Numbered from the stretch's first letter, positions 31,517 through 43,700 are shown. The stretch is 64,000 nucleotides of DNA from Lampris incognitus (GCF_029633865.1 NC_079213.1:107973061-108037060); one strand, 5' to 3'. Translations and numbers: made by a program. The notes: generated by a model from the letters alone, not told the origin.

Positions 31517-31984
31517 TCACATGGCCTCTTTGACTCCCCGTTCAAACCAGCGTTCCTCCCTATCAAGGATGTGCACATTCTCATCCTTGAAAAAGTGGCC
31601 GCTGGCCTGTAGGATGGTGTAGACTGTGGAGTCCTGGCCTGACGTGTTAGCTCTCCGGTGTTGTGCCATCCTCTTGGTCAGCGTTTGTTTGGTTTCCCCG
31701 AAGTACAAGTCACGGCAATCCTCCTGGCATTCAACAGCGTACACTATACTGCTCTGTTTGTGCCGTGGGACCCGATCCTTGGGGTGGACCAATTTCTGGC
31801 GCAGTGTGTTTTGAGGTTTGAAAGCAACTGAGACGCGGTGTTTGGAAAATACGCGTCTCTGCTTTTCTGACACTCTCGCCACATACGGAATCACCACTGG
31901 CTTATGCTTAGGCAGCTGTTGTTCTTCTCCTCCCTTTGATTGGCTGGTGCACTGTTTGGGCATCTTCCCAGTTAGGATAACCAC
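31517..31984 (-). pseudogene. GIY-YIG endonuclease domain of Penelope-like element
   Basis: A 155-residue frame. The nuclease begins SSIVYAVECQEDCRDLYFGETKQ, with a Cys motif and the YFGET version of the GIY-YIG core. It continues LTKRMAQHRRANTSG, then SGHFFKDENVHILDREERWF with the conserved acidic residue. C-terminal GIY-YIG domains after a reverse transcriptase are diagnostic of Penelope-like elements (family knowledge). Upstream, the frame is lost before the SINE-A insertion. Confidence 0.85.
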
Positions 31985-32154
31985 GCTTAACCAGTGGCTG
32001 TTTAGTGTGGGATTTCTCCCCTTCCCCAGCCGCTATGTCGGTGGGGACGTTGGCAGCTCAGTGGTACAGCATCTTGTTGACTCCTAGTTTGTGCTCGAGT
32101 GGATGATGAGTCAAACCTTAGCTACTGATCAGTATATGTTGGTTGACAGTAAAC

Positions 32155-33320
32155 AACAATCAAATGTGGCGGCACGGTGGCACAATAGTTAGCGCAGTCG
32201 CCTCACAGCAAGAAGGTCCTGGGTTTGAACCCTGGGGTAGTCCAACCTTGGGGGTCATCCCGGGTCATCCTCTGTGTGGAGTTTGCATGCTCTCCTCATG
32301 TCTGCGTGGGTTTCCTCTGGGTGCTCCGGTTTCCTTCCACAGTCCAAATGTAGCGCTATCTATCCCTTTTAACTGTCAAGGACAATGCTCCCGAGTTCTC
32401 TATACAACTCGGTATCCAATAAACTATTGAAGTATGCTAACTTCGCTTCTTATGTGTTTGAAGTATGTTCTAAAGGCTCTAAATGTCTTACAGTGTCATC
32501 TGGTAACTCCAACTAAAAAGGTTGACTACCCCTTTAAGGCGCTTAAATATGGCATATGACCCCTTTAAGGCAATCTAACATGGTCTTTAGACACCTCAAT
32601 GTGTCACCGAGTAACTTATATTAAAACGGTGGACTAGCCCTTTAAGGTTCTAAAATATGGTGTATTAGCCCTTTAAGGTTATATACTATGGTCTACACAT
32701 CTCTGGGTGTCACTAGGTTACTTCCAGTAAAAATGTGGACTAGCCCTTTAAGGTTGTAAAAATATGGGGGACGGCCCCTTTAAGGCTAACTCAACATGTC
32801 ACTTACCATAGCCTAGACACCACAGGAATAAACACACATGAATAATCCACACAGGTACATAGAATTATATATACAAATGTATTATGAGTAATAATTATTA
32901 GAATGAATGAAAGTAATAAGCCTCAATGGCTAACAAGCATCTGCATTCATATACACACAAATGAATCAGACCAACACATTAGCATACAGCTCAACAACCC
33001 TATAACTAAGCCGGCAATAAAAATAAAAGAAAGTCAACCCGCAGTTGCAGGCCTGTTTCTTTATCGGGTACGTTGGGGCCCTAAACAGCCCTCTTCGCTC
33101 CCCTTGGGAGCCCGCACATCCAGCTTGTACTCACAAAGAATGAATGCTCCTCTTCGTCTCGCGCTTCCCGCCGCAGCGCAGCAGCGAACGTCAGGCAGGC
33201 AGCCATCCTAGCTAACTGGCTAGTCCCTTTCTGCAGCCCAATGACTGCTGGGACAGACTCCAGCATCCTGCGACCCGAATTCGGATAAGCGGCTTGGATA
33301 ATGGATGAACAATCAAATGT
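32155..33320 (+). mobile_element. SINE-A with 13-bp target duplication and a foreign internal block
   Basis: AACAATCAAATGT occurs at 32155-32167 and 33308-33320. Between them lie the SINE-A head (32168-32345, ggcggcacggtggcac.., B-box gggtttgaaccc) and the SINE-A tail (33233-33307, ccaatgactgctggg..aagcggcttggataatgg). The middle (about 32347-33230) is unrelated to SINE-A. It begins TGTAGCGC, ends TCTGCA, holds an AATAAA and three tandem units, and may be an LTR-type insertion (weak). Confidence 0.75.
32493..32808 (+). repeat. Three tandem ~107-bp units
   Basis: Units start at 32493, 32601 and 32707 with 'gtgtca..' and each contains two copies of 'ccctttaagg' separated by 'aaatatgg'. They are diverged, roughly 65-75 per cent by eye, and lie inside the foreign block within SINE-A. 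Confidence 0.75.
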
Positions 33321-33738
33321 CCCCCATCATCAATTGCAATTTCACAGTCTAAGAAGGCTAACCTGTCATTTTCACATCCTCTTTGGTGAACTTGACATGG
33401 TTGTCCACAGAGCTCATGTGGTAGGTGAAACGTGGTACATCCTGAGATGTAATTTTAACCCAGGTGTCGTCCACAAATCTGAACCAATAGCTAGGTGGTG
33501 TCCCTGGAGAGGACATCAGAGCTGTCTTTTCCACTTCCTCCATATACAAGTTGGCCACTACAGATGAGACTGGGGAGCCCATAGCACACCCATGCCTCTG
33601 CCTATAGTACTGCCCCCTGTATGTGAAGTACGTGGACTGAAGACACAGCTTCAGAAGCAGACACACTTGGTCAGTATTAAGGGTGGTCCTATTGCCAAGG
33701 GTGGGGTCGTTTTGTAATTTCATACATGTAATTGTCAT
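33320..33738 (-). pseudogene. Reverse transcriptase fragment of Penelope-like element
   Basis: The frame keeps QRHGCAMGSPVSSVVANLYM (the G-x-x-x-G-S-P motif before the catalytic site) and FRFVDDTWV, with the catalytic YVDD-type box as FVDD. It then runs into DVKMTG, a stop, and FLDCEIAIDDGGHLI at the SINE-A junction. The matching continuation lies on the other side of SINE-A near 32155. The N-terminal RT motifs are missing because the terminal repeat starts directly upstream. Confidence 0.85.
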
Positions 33739-34078
33739 GATGTTGTAACGATCTACGTCATTGTGGAGGGGGCTAAGAGGGGGCTAAGAGTACATCTGCT
33801 GCTATCTTACAACGCTGTGATTGCAAACATTCTCAAATCCTCTGTGAATAGTACACAACCATTATAAAGTCACAGCAATTTGCATATGAAACCAATCATT
33901 ATTTTCGGTCAATATGCCATTATATAAGGGTGGGGATACCTGCAGTCAATTGAGACTGAAGAGGTCACTTAGATGATAATAATAACAATCTTTATATATA
34001 TATATCATACCTTTCTAAACAATGAAACATTTCTCTCAATAAACGTTGTGTCCGGATGAACTGATTCAACTTTCTGTG

Positions 34079-35380
34079 ATTTTCTTAACTAGATTATTGA
34101 GCATGTATAAAGATATTTGGTTGCATAGTTGCATGTAGCACTCACCCTAGAGGGCAGTGTTGCATTCAACAACAAAAAAAACCCCCAAAACAAAACAATA
34201 TTTATGAATCAATGGCAAAGAAATCGGGAAACGAAAACAAGGAAAACAAAAGAGCAAAACAGTGTTTATAAAAACTCTGGGTGTAAATGCAGCTCACAAA
34301 AAAACTTTTTAGTGTTCCGCATAGAACAATATCTACAGTACAGGGTGAATGTAGACTTTTAAAGGATGTGTTGACCTACAACATAAGCGTATATGCTGTG
34401 CTGGAAAATGAGATGTTGAATTATTTTGCTGAAAAGTACTCGACATACATCTGTGCTCAGACAATCAGCTGTTTTTGCAGGCCTGTGTATCTTACCAAAA
34501 ACATGTTTTGGCTTTGACCAGATGGAGATTTTGATCTTTGCTCAAGGACACTTCAAATAGACACAAGACTGTTCATGTAGATTGCAGCTTTTCTGGGGAT
34601 TGCACATGAAATTTAAGGGATTATCTCTCTGACGTTAAGGCTGCAATATTGCAATACATGGACACAGCTAGCATGTATAATATGAGCTATGTCCCAGCCA
34701 CGCGGGGGTGAACCTAACAAGAAAATAAGTTTTGACTTTTCCCTCAGTTTATTTTCTGCACCCTGTGTTTTCGCTTCCAGTCCTCGATCCCTTTCTTTGG
34801 CTAACATGCGCACCCATTGAAGCTTAATGCTTTCCATCCATTCAGACAGACAGGATATTTGGTACAAGGCCCGATTCCCATTCTCTCCTTGCGTGCTGTT
34901 TGAATATAGATGAACTGAGTCACCGTTGTGAGTGCGATGTGGCATTGTAGTTAAAATAAAAGGATTCAATCTTGTATGCAAATGGCTTGGAGGAAATGGC
35001 CTCGACTCTGAGAATATCCAAGCATACTGAAGATATTAATCTTGACACAAGCATAATGGTCTTTAATCGGTTTTCGGCTGCTGGTATACTTTATCATGGG
35101 TTGAATACCTTGCCAAGCATTTCAATTAAAAAAAAAAATCCTTCATTTCCTTCCATCTGTGTGGTGTGTGTTCCTTATGGAATAATGAAATTGCTAAAGC
35201 ACTGCACCAAGACAGAAGTTGCTTCACAGGAGATTTTTGACGAGATATAGTTGTTAGACATGATGACACAACACATATAAAAGCATCAAGTAGCCTATTA
35301 ATTCTGTAAAACAATAAGACTTTCTTGTACCAAAAAAGGAAAGAATGAAAACATTCAATTAGGTCTTGCAGTTTTCATCA
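34079..35380. other. Intergenic, nothing recognised
   Basis: AT-rich. No recognisable gene or repeat. Confidence 0.5.
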
Positions 35381-35384
35381 ACTA

Positions 35385-36250
35385 CTATTACTACTACTTT
35401 CGGCTGCTCCTGTTAGGGGTTGCCACAGCAGGTCATCCGTTTCCATCTCTTCCTAACACGCTGCACATCCTTCCCATCTCGGTTCCTCTGTCTAGCCATT
35501 CAGTACAAGTCCTTTTCTCCTTCCTTAGTGTCCAACCTCTCATACAACTCACCATACACCTTTTCCTTTGTCACCTCTCTCTTCGCTTTACACTGCATCT
35601 CCTTGTATGACTTTCTTATTTTTTTTTTTTTACTGTCTACTTCCGCCATCTCTCTGAGTATCCCACTTCTTCTTTGCCAACCTCTTCCTCTGTATACTTT
35701 ACTGTACTTCCTCATTCCACCACCAAGTCTCCTTGTCTTCCTTCCTCTGTCCAGATGACACACCAATTACCTTCCTAGCTTTCTCCCTTTCTATTTCTGC
35801 AGCGGTTGCCCAGCCATACGGCAACTCTTCACTACCACCCAGCGTCTGTCTTAACTCCTCCCTGAACTCCACACAACAGTCTTCCTTCTTCAACTTCCAC
35901 CATTTGATCCTTGGCTCTGTCTACACTCTCTTCCACTTCTTGGTCTCCAAACTCATCCTACAGACCACCATCTGATGCTGCCTGGCTAAGTTTTCCCCTG
36001 TCACCACCTTGCAATCTCCAATCCCTTTCAGATCGCGCCTCCTACATAAGATATACATCACCCTGTGTTCCTCCCTCTTCTTGAAATATATATTCATTAC
36101 AGCCATTTCCATCCTTTTTGCAAAATCCACCACCATCTGTCCTTCCACATTTCTCTCCTTGACGTCATACCTACCCATCACCTCGTCATCAACTCTGTTC
36201 CCTTCACCAACAAACCCATTGCATTTTTCATCATTTTTCAACATGCCACT
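35385..36250 (-). pseudogene. Internally deleted RTE-like LINE copy
   Basis: The 3' terminus ('tactactttcggctgctcc..ttaggggttgccacagcagg') is joined after about 50 bases to the middle of the same family found intact at 40793-43921. Matching protein segments include EEVQ, QRKEDKETWWWNEE, KKEDCCVEFREELRQTLGGS, CKVVTGENLARQH and VDFAKRMEMAV, in several frames with stops. The reverse transcriptase core is deleted. Confidence 0.85.
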
Positions 36251-36410
36251 GCAGTTTTCATCAACAATGAAAAAAAACAAAACTCTTGTGAGACAAGATG
36301 GTTGCAAAGCCACACATAGGTACTCTACTGGAGTGATGGTTTTCAGATATTCAGTGCAATAATATTTAATATATTGAGTTTGAATAAGCCATTCAAAAAC
36401 AGCACTGTAA

Positions 36411-36840
36411 CCAGCGGTACTCACACCACAGCTCGCAAGCCTCATGCGGCTCATTGATGACTAGGTTGAGGCTCTTTAAGTAGTCTGCAATTTCTGACTT
36501 TTCGAAAATATTTTATTTCAAAAAATTTTGTCCAAGATTTTGTTCAAGACTGCGCTGTGCTCATCATATCAGTGGAAAGCTAATGTGACGCTAAAATGGC
36601 AAAAAGAAATGATAAAAACAGAAGTACGAAGAAGAGCAGGCTACAGGACATTCAAAGGTGAGTTGCATTTGTCTGCTTTGTGACAACACCCGACATCAAG
36701 TAACATGGCCCACCGAACTAACTAAAAAAGGTCAAATGAACTGCCCCTTACACGGACCCCTTGAGACCACCGTTTCCAGGTAGCACAGAGGCTGATTACA
36801 AAAGTATTGTGTTGCAGGAGTGTCACCAATCACACTGAAT
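36411..36840 (+). repeat. Fragment of a second hAT element
   Basis: 'cagcggtactcacacc.cagctcgcaagcctcatgcggctcat' resembles the hAT 5' end at 8340. About 190 bases on is a short MAKRNDKNRSTKKSR frame (36597 onward) like the start of a related transposase, then stops. No 3' end is seen. Confidence 0.45.
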
Positions 36841-36892
36841 GGGGTAAGTATCGATCTCCTGCCAAACTTTTACCAACTTTAACCAATAGTAA

Positions 36893-36996
36893 AGGTTCAA
36901 TCAATCAAACAATCAATCAATCAATCAAGTTGCATTTTATATAGCGCTTTTCTAGCTGCAACAGCCACTCAAAGCGCTTTACAATTAATTATTTCA

Positions 36997-37039
<43 letters not shown>

Positions 37040-37140
37040 ATGGCATGTCAACTATCCAAGGTACGCAAGATAACAACTGCTCATTGGGAGCACTGAGGAG
37101 TTCAGGGTCTTGCTCAGGGACACCGTCATCATTTATTGAC
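36893..37140 (+). repeat. (AATC)n, 'atagcgcttttc' repeat and (CA)n
   Basis: (AATC)n, then 'ttatatagcgcttttctagctgcaacagccactcaaagcgctttaca', a (CA)n tract at about 37003-37036, then 'ggtcttgctcagggacac'. It is a headless relative of SINE-F at 28262-28562. Confidence 0.65.
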
Positions 37141-37756
37141 ATGTCAGTTATGGCTATAAAGAGTGCAAATCATTCTAGTAACAATGACTACCCAAAAGAC
37201 TAGTTGCCATGGTAATGCTAATAAATTTCAGCAGCCTGCTGGAACAGCATGCAGTTCATGATCTTGTTTTTCATATCTTGTAAAATGTCTATTTGATAGT
37301 AGCTCGATGCTGGTTCGGTTAAGGAATGGGGCGTTTTTGTAATGTGGCTGCTGAGTTGGCCAAGTCTGAGTATACCACCGCCTGTAACTATATTTTCTGT
37401 ATTCTGTCCCATTCTGTGAATCATAGTAATGATTTATTTTGTCCCACTAAACATTCACAAAAATGTTGACAATAAATACTTCTTCCTCAGTAACATCCTT
37501 TTCTTCTTCTTTTCTAATTTATATCATTAACTAATCTTTTAGCAATTAGGAAGGGTTAATTTCTATGTCTACTCTTCACATCCTTTTACGAGGGAAAAAT
37601 AAAACCCCAAATCTTGTTAACCGACTGCGATCCACTAACAGATTTTGCGTTGAACCGTCCCGTGGTCGGTCTCAGTATATATAAACATAGATATAAACTG
37701 ATACCTGGTAGCTGAGTGTTGGAGGAAAGGGTGGAAGGCCCACTGTGAACCGGTTG
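37141..37756. other. Intergenic, nothing recognised
   Basis: No gene or clear repeat is seen. Confidence 0.5.
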
Positions 37757-38548
37757 AAGTGGGCTGCAGGGGCTTTGCAGGTCAGGCTCTACACCGGGTC
37801 CTGGGACTCTTGGGGATTTGTGGGCTGCAAAGAAGAAGAGCCATTAAAAACATATTGCAAGCCGCGGAAAGGGCTCCTCCCCGTTGGCTCTGGGTGAAGA
37901 GGGGTGACATGTGGCATAATGTGCTACCTGGACACAAGTCGGGGCATGATCACTCCCAGCTGGGTCACTCGGGTGAGGGTGTGTGATGTTAAGACCCCAA
38001 ACACCTGATAACCCCGGCTGAAGTGGGCTGCAGGGGCTTTGCAGGTCAGGCTGTACACCGGGTCCTGGGACTCTTGGGGATTTGTGGGCTGCAAAGAAGA
38101 AGAGCCATTAAAAACATATTGCAAGCTGCGGAAAGGGGTCCTCCCCGTTGACTCTGGGTGAAGAGGGGTGACATGTGGTGTAATGTGCTACCTGGACACA
38201 AGTCGGGGCACGATCACTCCCGGCTGGGTCACTTGGGTGAGGGTGTGTGATGTTAAGACCCCAAACACCTGATAACCCCGGTTGAAGTGGGCTGCAGGGG
38301 CTTTGCAGGTCAGGCTGTACACCGGGTCCTAGGACTCTTGAGGATTTGTGGGCTGCAAAGAAGAAGAGCCATTAAAAACATATTGCAAGCCGCGGAAAGG
38401 GCTCCTCCCCGTTGGCTCTGGGTGAAGAGGGGTGACATGTGGCGTAATGTGCTACCTGGACACAAGTCGGGGCACGATCACTCCCGGCTGGGTCACTCGG
38501 GCGAGGGTGTGTGATGTTAAGACCCCAAACACCTGATAACCCCAGGTT
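37757..38548 (+). repeat. Three tandem 264-bp units derived from a LINE 3' end
   Basis: Units start at 37757, 38021 and 38285 (aagtgggctgcaggggc), period exactly 264, and are more than 95 per cent alike by eye. Two of the units (1 and 3) encode the same 75-residue frame with RRRAIKNILQAAERAPPRWLW, similar to the C-terminal tail of fish LINE ORF2 proteins (recall). The array is therefore an amplified piece of a LINE. Confidence 0.85.
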
Positions 38549-38700
38549 CATTACTGACGGTGTGTGCAGGTTGCACAACATGGTGTATCAGAGAACGACA
38601 CCGCTGGCTCGTTTTCTGAGTAGAGTATCTGGGCCTGATAGTCCCAAGTGTAAAAACGTTGTAATCAAACTATAATGGAAATGGTAGGGTAATTCAGAAG

Positions 38701-38883
38701 AATATTGTAGCGAATTCGGGGGGGCAGTCCGGGACCGCCACAGCCGGGACGCGAACCCGTGTCTCCCACACCGCAAGCGACAACATTAACCAGTCGACTA
38801 AAGGGTCCGACCCCTTAAAAAAAATGGTCAGACCCGCCAGCCAGCGGCCAGCGTGTCTACTTATCCATGCACGTTACACTATG
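38701..38883 (-). repeat. SINE-D second copy
   Basis: The inverse of the unit at 6662-6828, with the same tRNA-like core ('tttagtcgactggttaatgttgtcgcttgcggtgtggg', 'gggttcgcgtcccgg') and the same ends (aatattgtagcg and cgttaca.tat). It differs in a few tens of bases. Confidence 0.75.
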
Positions 38884-39149
38884 TTAAATTTGAAATAGCG
38901 TTAGGCATATATTATCATAATAATCACGACCATGGCGAAATGTACAGGAAATCAACACTATGTCTTTAGTGTTACACGAGTATATCACAATACCTGCTTA
39001 AATATCCGGAAATACCTTGTTTAAGAGTCCAGCTGAGGTTCATCGCAATGAATTGTTTGGTAAAGTAGGGTATCAAACCCGAAGTAGTTTTCACACAAAA
39101 AATGCGCCCTCGAATACTTTAGACCTCATTTTATGAGAATTTTTAGATT

Positions 39150-39575
39150 TTCATTTAGTTCTTCCGCTTCCGGTGCGGGGAGATGGCGGCGCGAGCTCAC
39201 GCTTGCTGCGGCCTTGTCGCCGTCCAACGGGAACGAGGATCTTTGCTGGCTTAAACAAACGCTGTTCGGATGAACAAAAAACAATGGTGAAGGTGAATAA
39301 ACGACGTAAAGCCGAGCCTTCTCTTTCACACGTCGCGATATTTTTTTTACTTTGTTGTTCTGCGTCGCACTTATTGGTCACTTGTTGTAGCGTTAATTAT
39401 CCTGAGCACCGGTACCTGATCCTGAACGGGGTTCGCTCGTGCTCATAGGCCGAGAGGCATGACGGGAGTAACACTACTGCGCATATTCAGTGGGCCGCGT
39501 GTACCCGGAAGTAACCCGGAAGCCAGAAACTTTTTCGGCGTGTGCGCCAGGCGATCGTTCTCCAGTTTTGGATCC
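39150..39575. repeat. GC-rich block, possibly a LINE 5' end
   Basis: 'cttccggtgcggggagatggcggcgcgagctcacg' looks like the AGATGGCGGC (YY1-type) start of L1-like 5' regions. Similar 'aagatggcggc' blocks occur at 40440 and, inverted, at 46655. A CpG-rich promoter cannot be excluded. Confidence 0.4.
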
Positions 39576-39581
39576 GGCATC

Positions 39582-40400
39582 CTCTACTACAGTGTTTCTC
39601 AACCGGGGGGGTCCGCGGACCCCTAGTGGTCCGTGGTGTAATTGCAAGGGGTCCGTGAAAATAAAATATCTTTAAAAAAAAAGATCCTATGACATTTATA
39701 GAAATAGGATTATTTTACTCAGATGTGACTGAGACCTTCATCTACCTAAACTATAAAGGGTAACAGGACTTTTTTCTCTAATTACATCTGTTTCACAAGT
39801 GTAATTTATTGTATTTTAATAAGAGATCTCGCTCCCGTTTGCATTGTTAAAAGTTACTGCATAAAAATTCTGTTGTTACATATATCTGAAAGTTACAGAA
39901 TACATATTCTGTTTTGTTACATATATCTGAAAGTTACTGAATACATATTCTGTTGTTACATATATCTGAAAGTTACTGAATACATATTCTGTTTTGTTAC
40001 ATATATCCGAAAGTTACTGCATAAGAATTCTGTTTTGTTACATATATCTGAAAGTTACTGAATACATATTCTGTTTTGTTACATATATCTGAAAGTTACT
40101 GCATAAGAATTCTGTTTTGTTACATATATCTGAAATTTACTGAATACATATTCTGTTTTGTTACATATATCTGAAAGTTACTGCATAAGAATTCTGTTTT
40201 GTTAACTATATCTAAGTTACAACTGAAAGCTCTTATGTTTGCCCCAAAGAGTGAATAAATGCTATAATGCAATTTAAAATGCAGTTTCTATCAAATTGCA
40301 ACCCCCCTCCCCCAAGATCAGGTGGAGGGGTCCTCAGGGTAGATCAAAAATACGCAGGGGGTCCAGGACCCCAAAACGGTTGAGAACCACTGCCCTACTA
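39582..40400. mobile_element. hAT MITE with internal minisatellite
   Basis: The ends are CAGTGTTTCTCAACC at 39590 and the complement of CAGTGGTTCTCAACC ending at 40392, one mismatch in 15. The flanking 8-mers CTCTACTA (39582-39589) and CCCTACTA (40393-40400) are a hAT-size duplication with one mismatch. Subterminal 'ggggtccg..gacccc' and 'ggggtccaggaccccaaaacgg' resemble vertebrate hAT ends. There is no transposase. Confidence 0.8.
39865..40215 (+). repeat. Minisatellite, ~41-bp unit, 8-9 copies
   Basis: The unit is 'attctgttttgttacatatatctgaaagttactgaatacat', with 39-43 bp spacing. Variants alternate between gaatacatattctg and gcataagaattctg. It lies inside the hAT MITE. Confidence 0.9.
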
Positions 40401-40429
40401 TAATATGTCCATGCCCTGACCAGCCAGTA

Positions 40430-40773
40430 CAGGTGTGGGAAGATGGCGGCGGCCTCACCCAGTACCGTCCAATGCAGTTGTCTTCGTTTGATGGCTGGGA
40501 GAGCTTGGTCTGCTGTATCCTGTGGGCCCAGGGACCACGGCCCTGCCTGAAGCTGCAGCAGAGGAAGCTCCGAGGGCAGTCTGAGAGGACGCGGAAGCGG
40601 GGCAGGCTACGCTAACTGCTAGCCCATGCAGACCGGCACTTCCGATAACAGCGAGGGCGGTCTGGCGTCAGCCTCGCCAGGCGTTGACTGTGTATTTTGC
40701 TGTCGTCGTCATGTGGAGTGCGGGTAGGTGTGCGAAGACCGGCATTTCCAACAGTCTTCTTTTCTTTTCTTTT
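40430..40773 (+). repeat. L1-like 5' region fragment
   Basis: It starts 'gtgtgggaagatggcggcggc' and continues through 'ggtctgctgtatcctgtgggcccagggacc'. The layout fits an L1-like 5' UTR (YY1-type motif at the start). It is interrupted on its right by the RTE insertion at 40793. Confidence 0.45.
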
Positions 40774-43700
40774 TTTGTGTGTGGATATTGTACTACTACT
40801 ACTACTACTTTCGGCTGCTCCCGTTAGGGGTCGCCACAGCGGATCATCCATTTCCATCTCTTCCTGTCTTCTGCGTCTTCCTCTGTCACATCAGCCACCT
40901 GCATGTCCTCCCTCACCACATCCATAAACCTCCTCTTTGGCCTTCCTCTTCTCCTCTTCCCTGGCAGCTCCATATTCAGCATCCTTCTCCCAATATACTC
41001 AGCATCTCTCCTCCACACATGTCCAAGCCATCTCAATCTTGCCTCTCTTGCTTTGTCTCCAAACCGTCCAACCTGAGCGGTCCCTCTAATATAATCGTTC
41101 CTAATCCTGTCCTTTTTCGTTACTCCCAGTGAAAATCTTATCATCTTCAACTCTGCCACCTCCAGCTCCGCCTCCTGTCTTTTCGTCAGTGCCACTGTCT
41201 CCAAACCATATAACATAGCTGGTCTCACAACCATCTTGTAAACTTTCCCTTTAACTCTTGCTGATACCCTTCTGTCGCAAATCACTCTTGACACACTTCT
41301 CCACCCACTCCAACCTGCCTGCACTCTCTTTTTCACCTCTCTACTGCACTCCCCGTTACTTTGGACAGTTGACCCCAAGTATTTAAACTCAAATGCCTTT
41401 GTCACTTCCACTCCTTGCATCCTGACCATTCCACTGTCCTCTCTCATTCACGCATAGGTATTCCGTCTTGCTCCTACTGACTTTCATTCCTCTTCTCTCC
41501 AGTGCATACCTCCACCTCTCCAGGCTCTCCTCAACCTGCACCCTACTCTCGCTACAGATCACAATGTCATCCGCGAACATCATCGTCCATGGAGACTCCT
41601 GCCTGATCTTGTCCGTCAACCTGTCCATCACCATTGCAAACAAGAAAGGGCTAAGAGCCGATCCTTGATGTAATCCCACCTCCACCTTGAACCCATCTGT
41701 CATTCCAACCGCACACCTCACCATTGTCACACTTCCCTCATATGTATCCTGCACCACTCCTACATACTTCTCTGCAACTCCTGACTTCCTCATACAATAC
41801 CACACCTCCTCTCTCGGCACTCTGTCATGAGCTTTCTCTAAATCTACAAAGACACAATGCAACTCTTTCTGGCCTTCTCTATACTTCTCAATCAACATTC
41901 TCAAAGCAAACATCGCATCTGTGGTGCTCTTTCGTGGCATGAAACCATACTGCTGCTCGCTGATCGTCACCTCTCCTCTTAACCTAGCTTCTATTACTCT
42001 TTCCCAAATCTTCATGCTGTGGCTGATCAACTTTATACCTCTGTAGTTGTTACAGTTCTGCACATCGCCCTTGTTCTTGAAAATCGGTACCAGTATGCTT
42101 CTTCTCCACTCCTCAGGCATCCTCTCACTTTCCAGGATTGTGTTAAACAATCTAGTTAAAAACTCCACTGCCATCTCTCCTAAACATCTCCATGCCTCCA
42201 CAGGTATGTCATCAGGACCAACTGCCTTTCCATTCTTCATCCTCTTCATAGCTTCCCTCACTTCCTCCTTGCTAATCCGCTGAACTTCCTGATTCACTAT
42301 CCCTACATCATCCAACCTTCTCTCTCTCTCATTTTCTTCATTCATCAGCCCCTCAAAGTATTCCTTCCACCTTCTTAGCACACTCTCCTCGCTTGTCAGC
42401 ACATTTCCATCTCTATCCTTGATCGCCCTAACTTGCTGCACATCCTTTGCAGCTTGGTCCCTCTGTCTAGCCAATCGGTACAAGTCCTTTTCTCCTTCCT
42501 TAGTGTCTAATCTGTCATACAACTCACCATACGCCTTTTCCTTTGCCTTTGCCACCTCTCTCTTTGCTTTACGCTGCATCTCCTTGTACTCCTGTCTACT
42601 TTCTTCATCTCTCTTACTATCCCACTTCTTCTTTGCCAACCTTTTCCTCTGTATAATTTGCTGTACTTCCTCATTCCACCACCAAGTCTCCTTGTCTTCC
42701 TTCCTCTGTCCTGATGACACACCAAGTACCTTCCTAGCTGTCTCCCTCACTATTTCTGCAGTGGTTTTCCAGCCATCTGGCAACTCTTCACTACCACCAA
42801 GTGCCTGTCTTAACTCCTGTCTGAACTCCACACAACAGTCTTCCTTCTTCAACTTCCACCATTTGATCTTCGGCTGTGTCTTCACTCGCTTCCTCTTCTT
42901 GGTCTCCAAAGTCATCCTACAGACCACCATCCGATGCTGCCTAGCTACGTTCTCCCCTGTCACCACCTTGCAGTCTCCAATCCCTTTTAGATGGCGCCTC
43001 CTACATAAGATATAGTCCACCTGTGTGCACTTTCCTCCACTCTTGTACGTCACCCTGTGTTCCTCCCTCTTCTTGAAATATGTATTCACCACAGCCATTT
43101 CCATCCTTTTCGCAAAATCGACCACCATCTGTCCTTCCACATTTCTCTTCTTGACTCCATACTTTCCCATCACCTCCTCATCACCTCTGTTCCCTTCACC
43201 AACATGTCCATTGAAGTCCGCTCCAATCACCACTCTCTCCTCCTTGGGTACCCTCTCCACCATGTCATCCAACTCACTCCAGAATTATTCTTTTTCATCC
43301 ATCTCACACCCAACTTGCGGGGCATATGTGCTGATAACATTCAGCAATAAACCTTCAATTTCCAGCTTCATACTCATCACTCTGTCTGACACTCTCTTCA
43401 CCTCCAGCACACTCTTGACATACTCTTCCTTCAGAATGACCCCTACCCCATTTCTCCTCCCATTCACACCATGGTAGAAGAGTTTGAAGCCACCCCCGAT
43501 ACTCCTGGCCTTACTCCCCTTCCACCTGGTCTCTTGCACACACAGTATGCCTACCTTTCTTCTTTCCATCATGTCAGCCAGCTCTCTCCCTTTACCAGTC
43601 ATAGTGCCAACATTCAAAGTTCCAACTCTCACCTCCACATGCCTACCCTTCCTCCTCTCTAGCTGCCTCTGGACAGGCTTTCCCCCTCTCCTTCTCCTTC

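Larger units (their letters stand above)
31213..34078 (-). mobile_element. Penelope-like element with inverted terminal repeats, split by SINE-A
   Basis: CACAGAAAGTTGAATCAG starts at 31213 and its complement ends at 34078. The two terminal repeats (31213-about 31500 and about 33755-34078) are inverted relative to each other and similar over about 280 bases, the right one carrying a short TA-rich insertion (about 33975-34020). Between them, on the - strand, lie reverse transcriptase and GIY-YIG endonuclease remnants in the order known for Penelope elements. A SINE-A (32168-33307) interrupts the coding region. Confidence 0.85.

Noticed and set aside
39150-39575. CpG promoter of an unannotated gene
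   Set aside because: agatggcggc blocks recur near 40440 and 46655 in LINE-like contexts, and no exon follows. A LINE 5' end is the simpler reading, though not proven.
39865-40215. CRISPR-like regular repeats (about 41-bp spacing)
   Set aside because: There are no unique spacers; the whole unit repeats, so it is a minisatellite in a eukaryotic MITE.
42419-43015. Long + strand frames opposite the RTE gene (up to 198 residues)
   Set aside because: Antisense shadows of the reverse transcriptase gene, with no independent motif.
41389-43272. Host gene encoding a 627-residue protein
   Set aside because: The protein has apurinic-type endonuclease and reverse transcriptase motifs and lies between 19-bp target duplications, so it is a retrotransposon.
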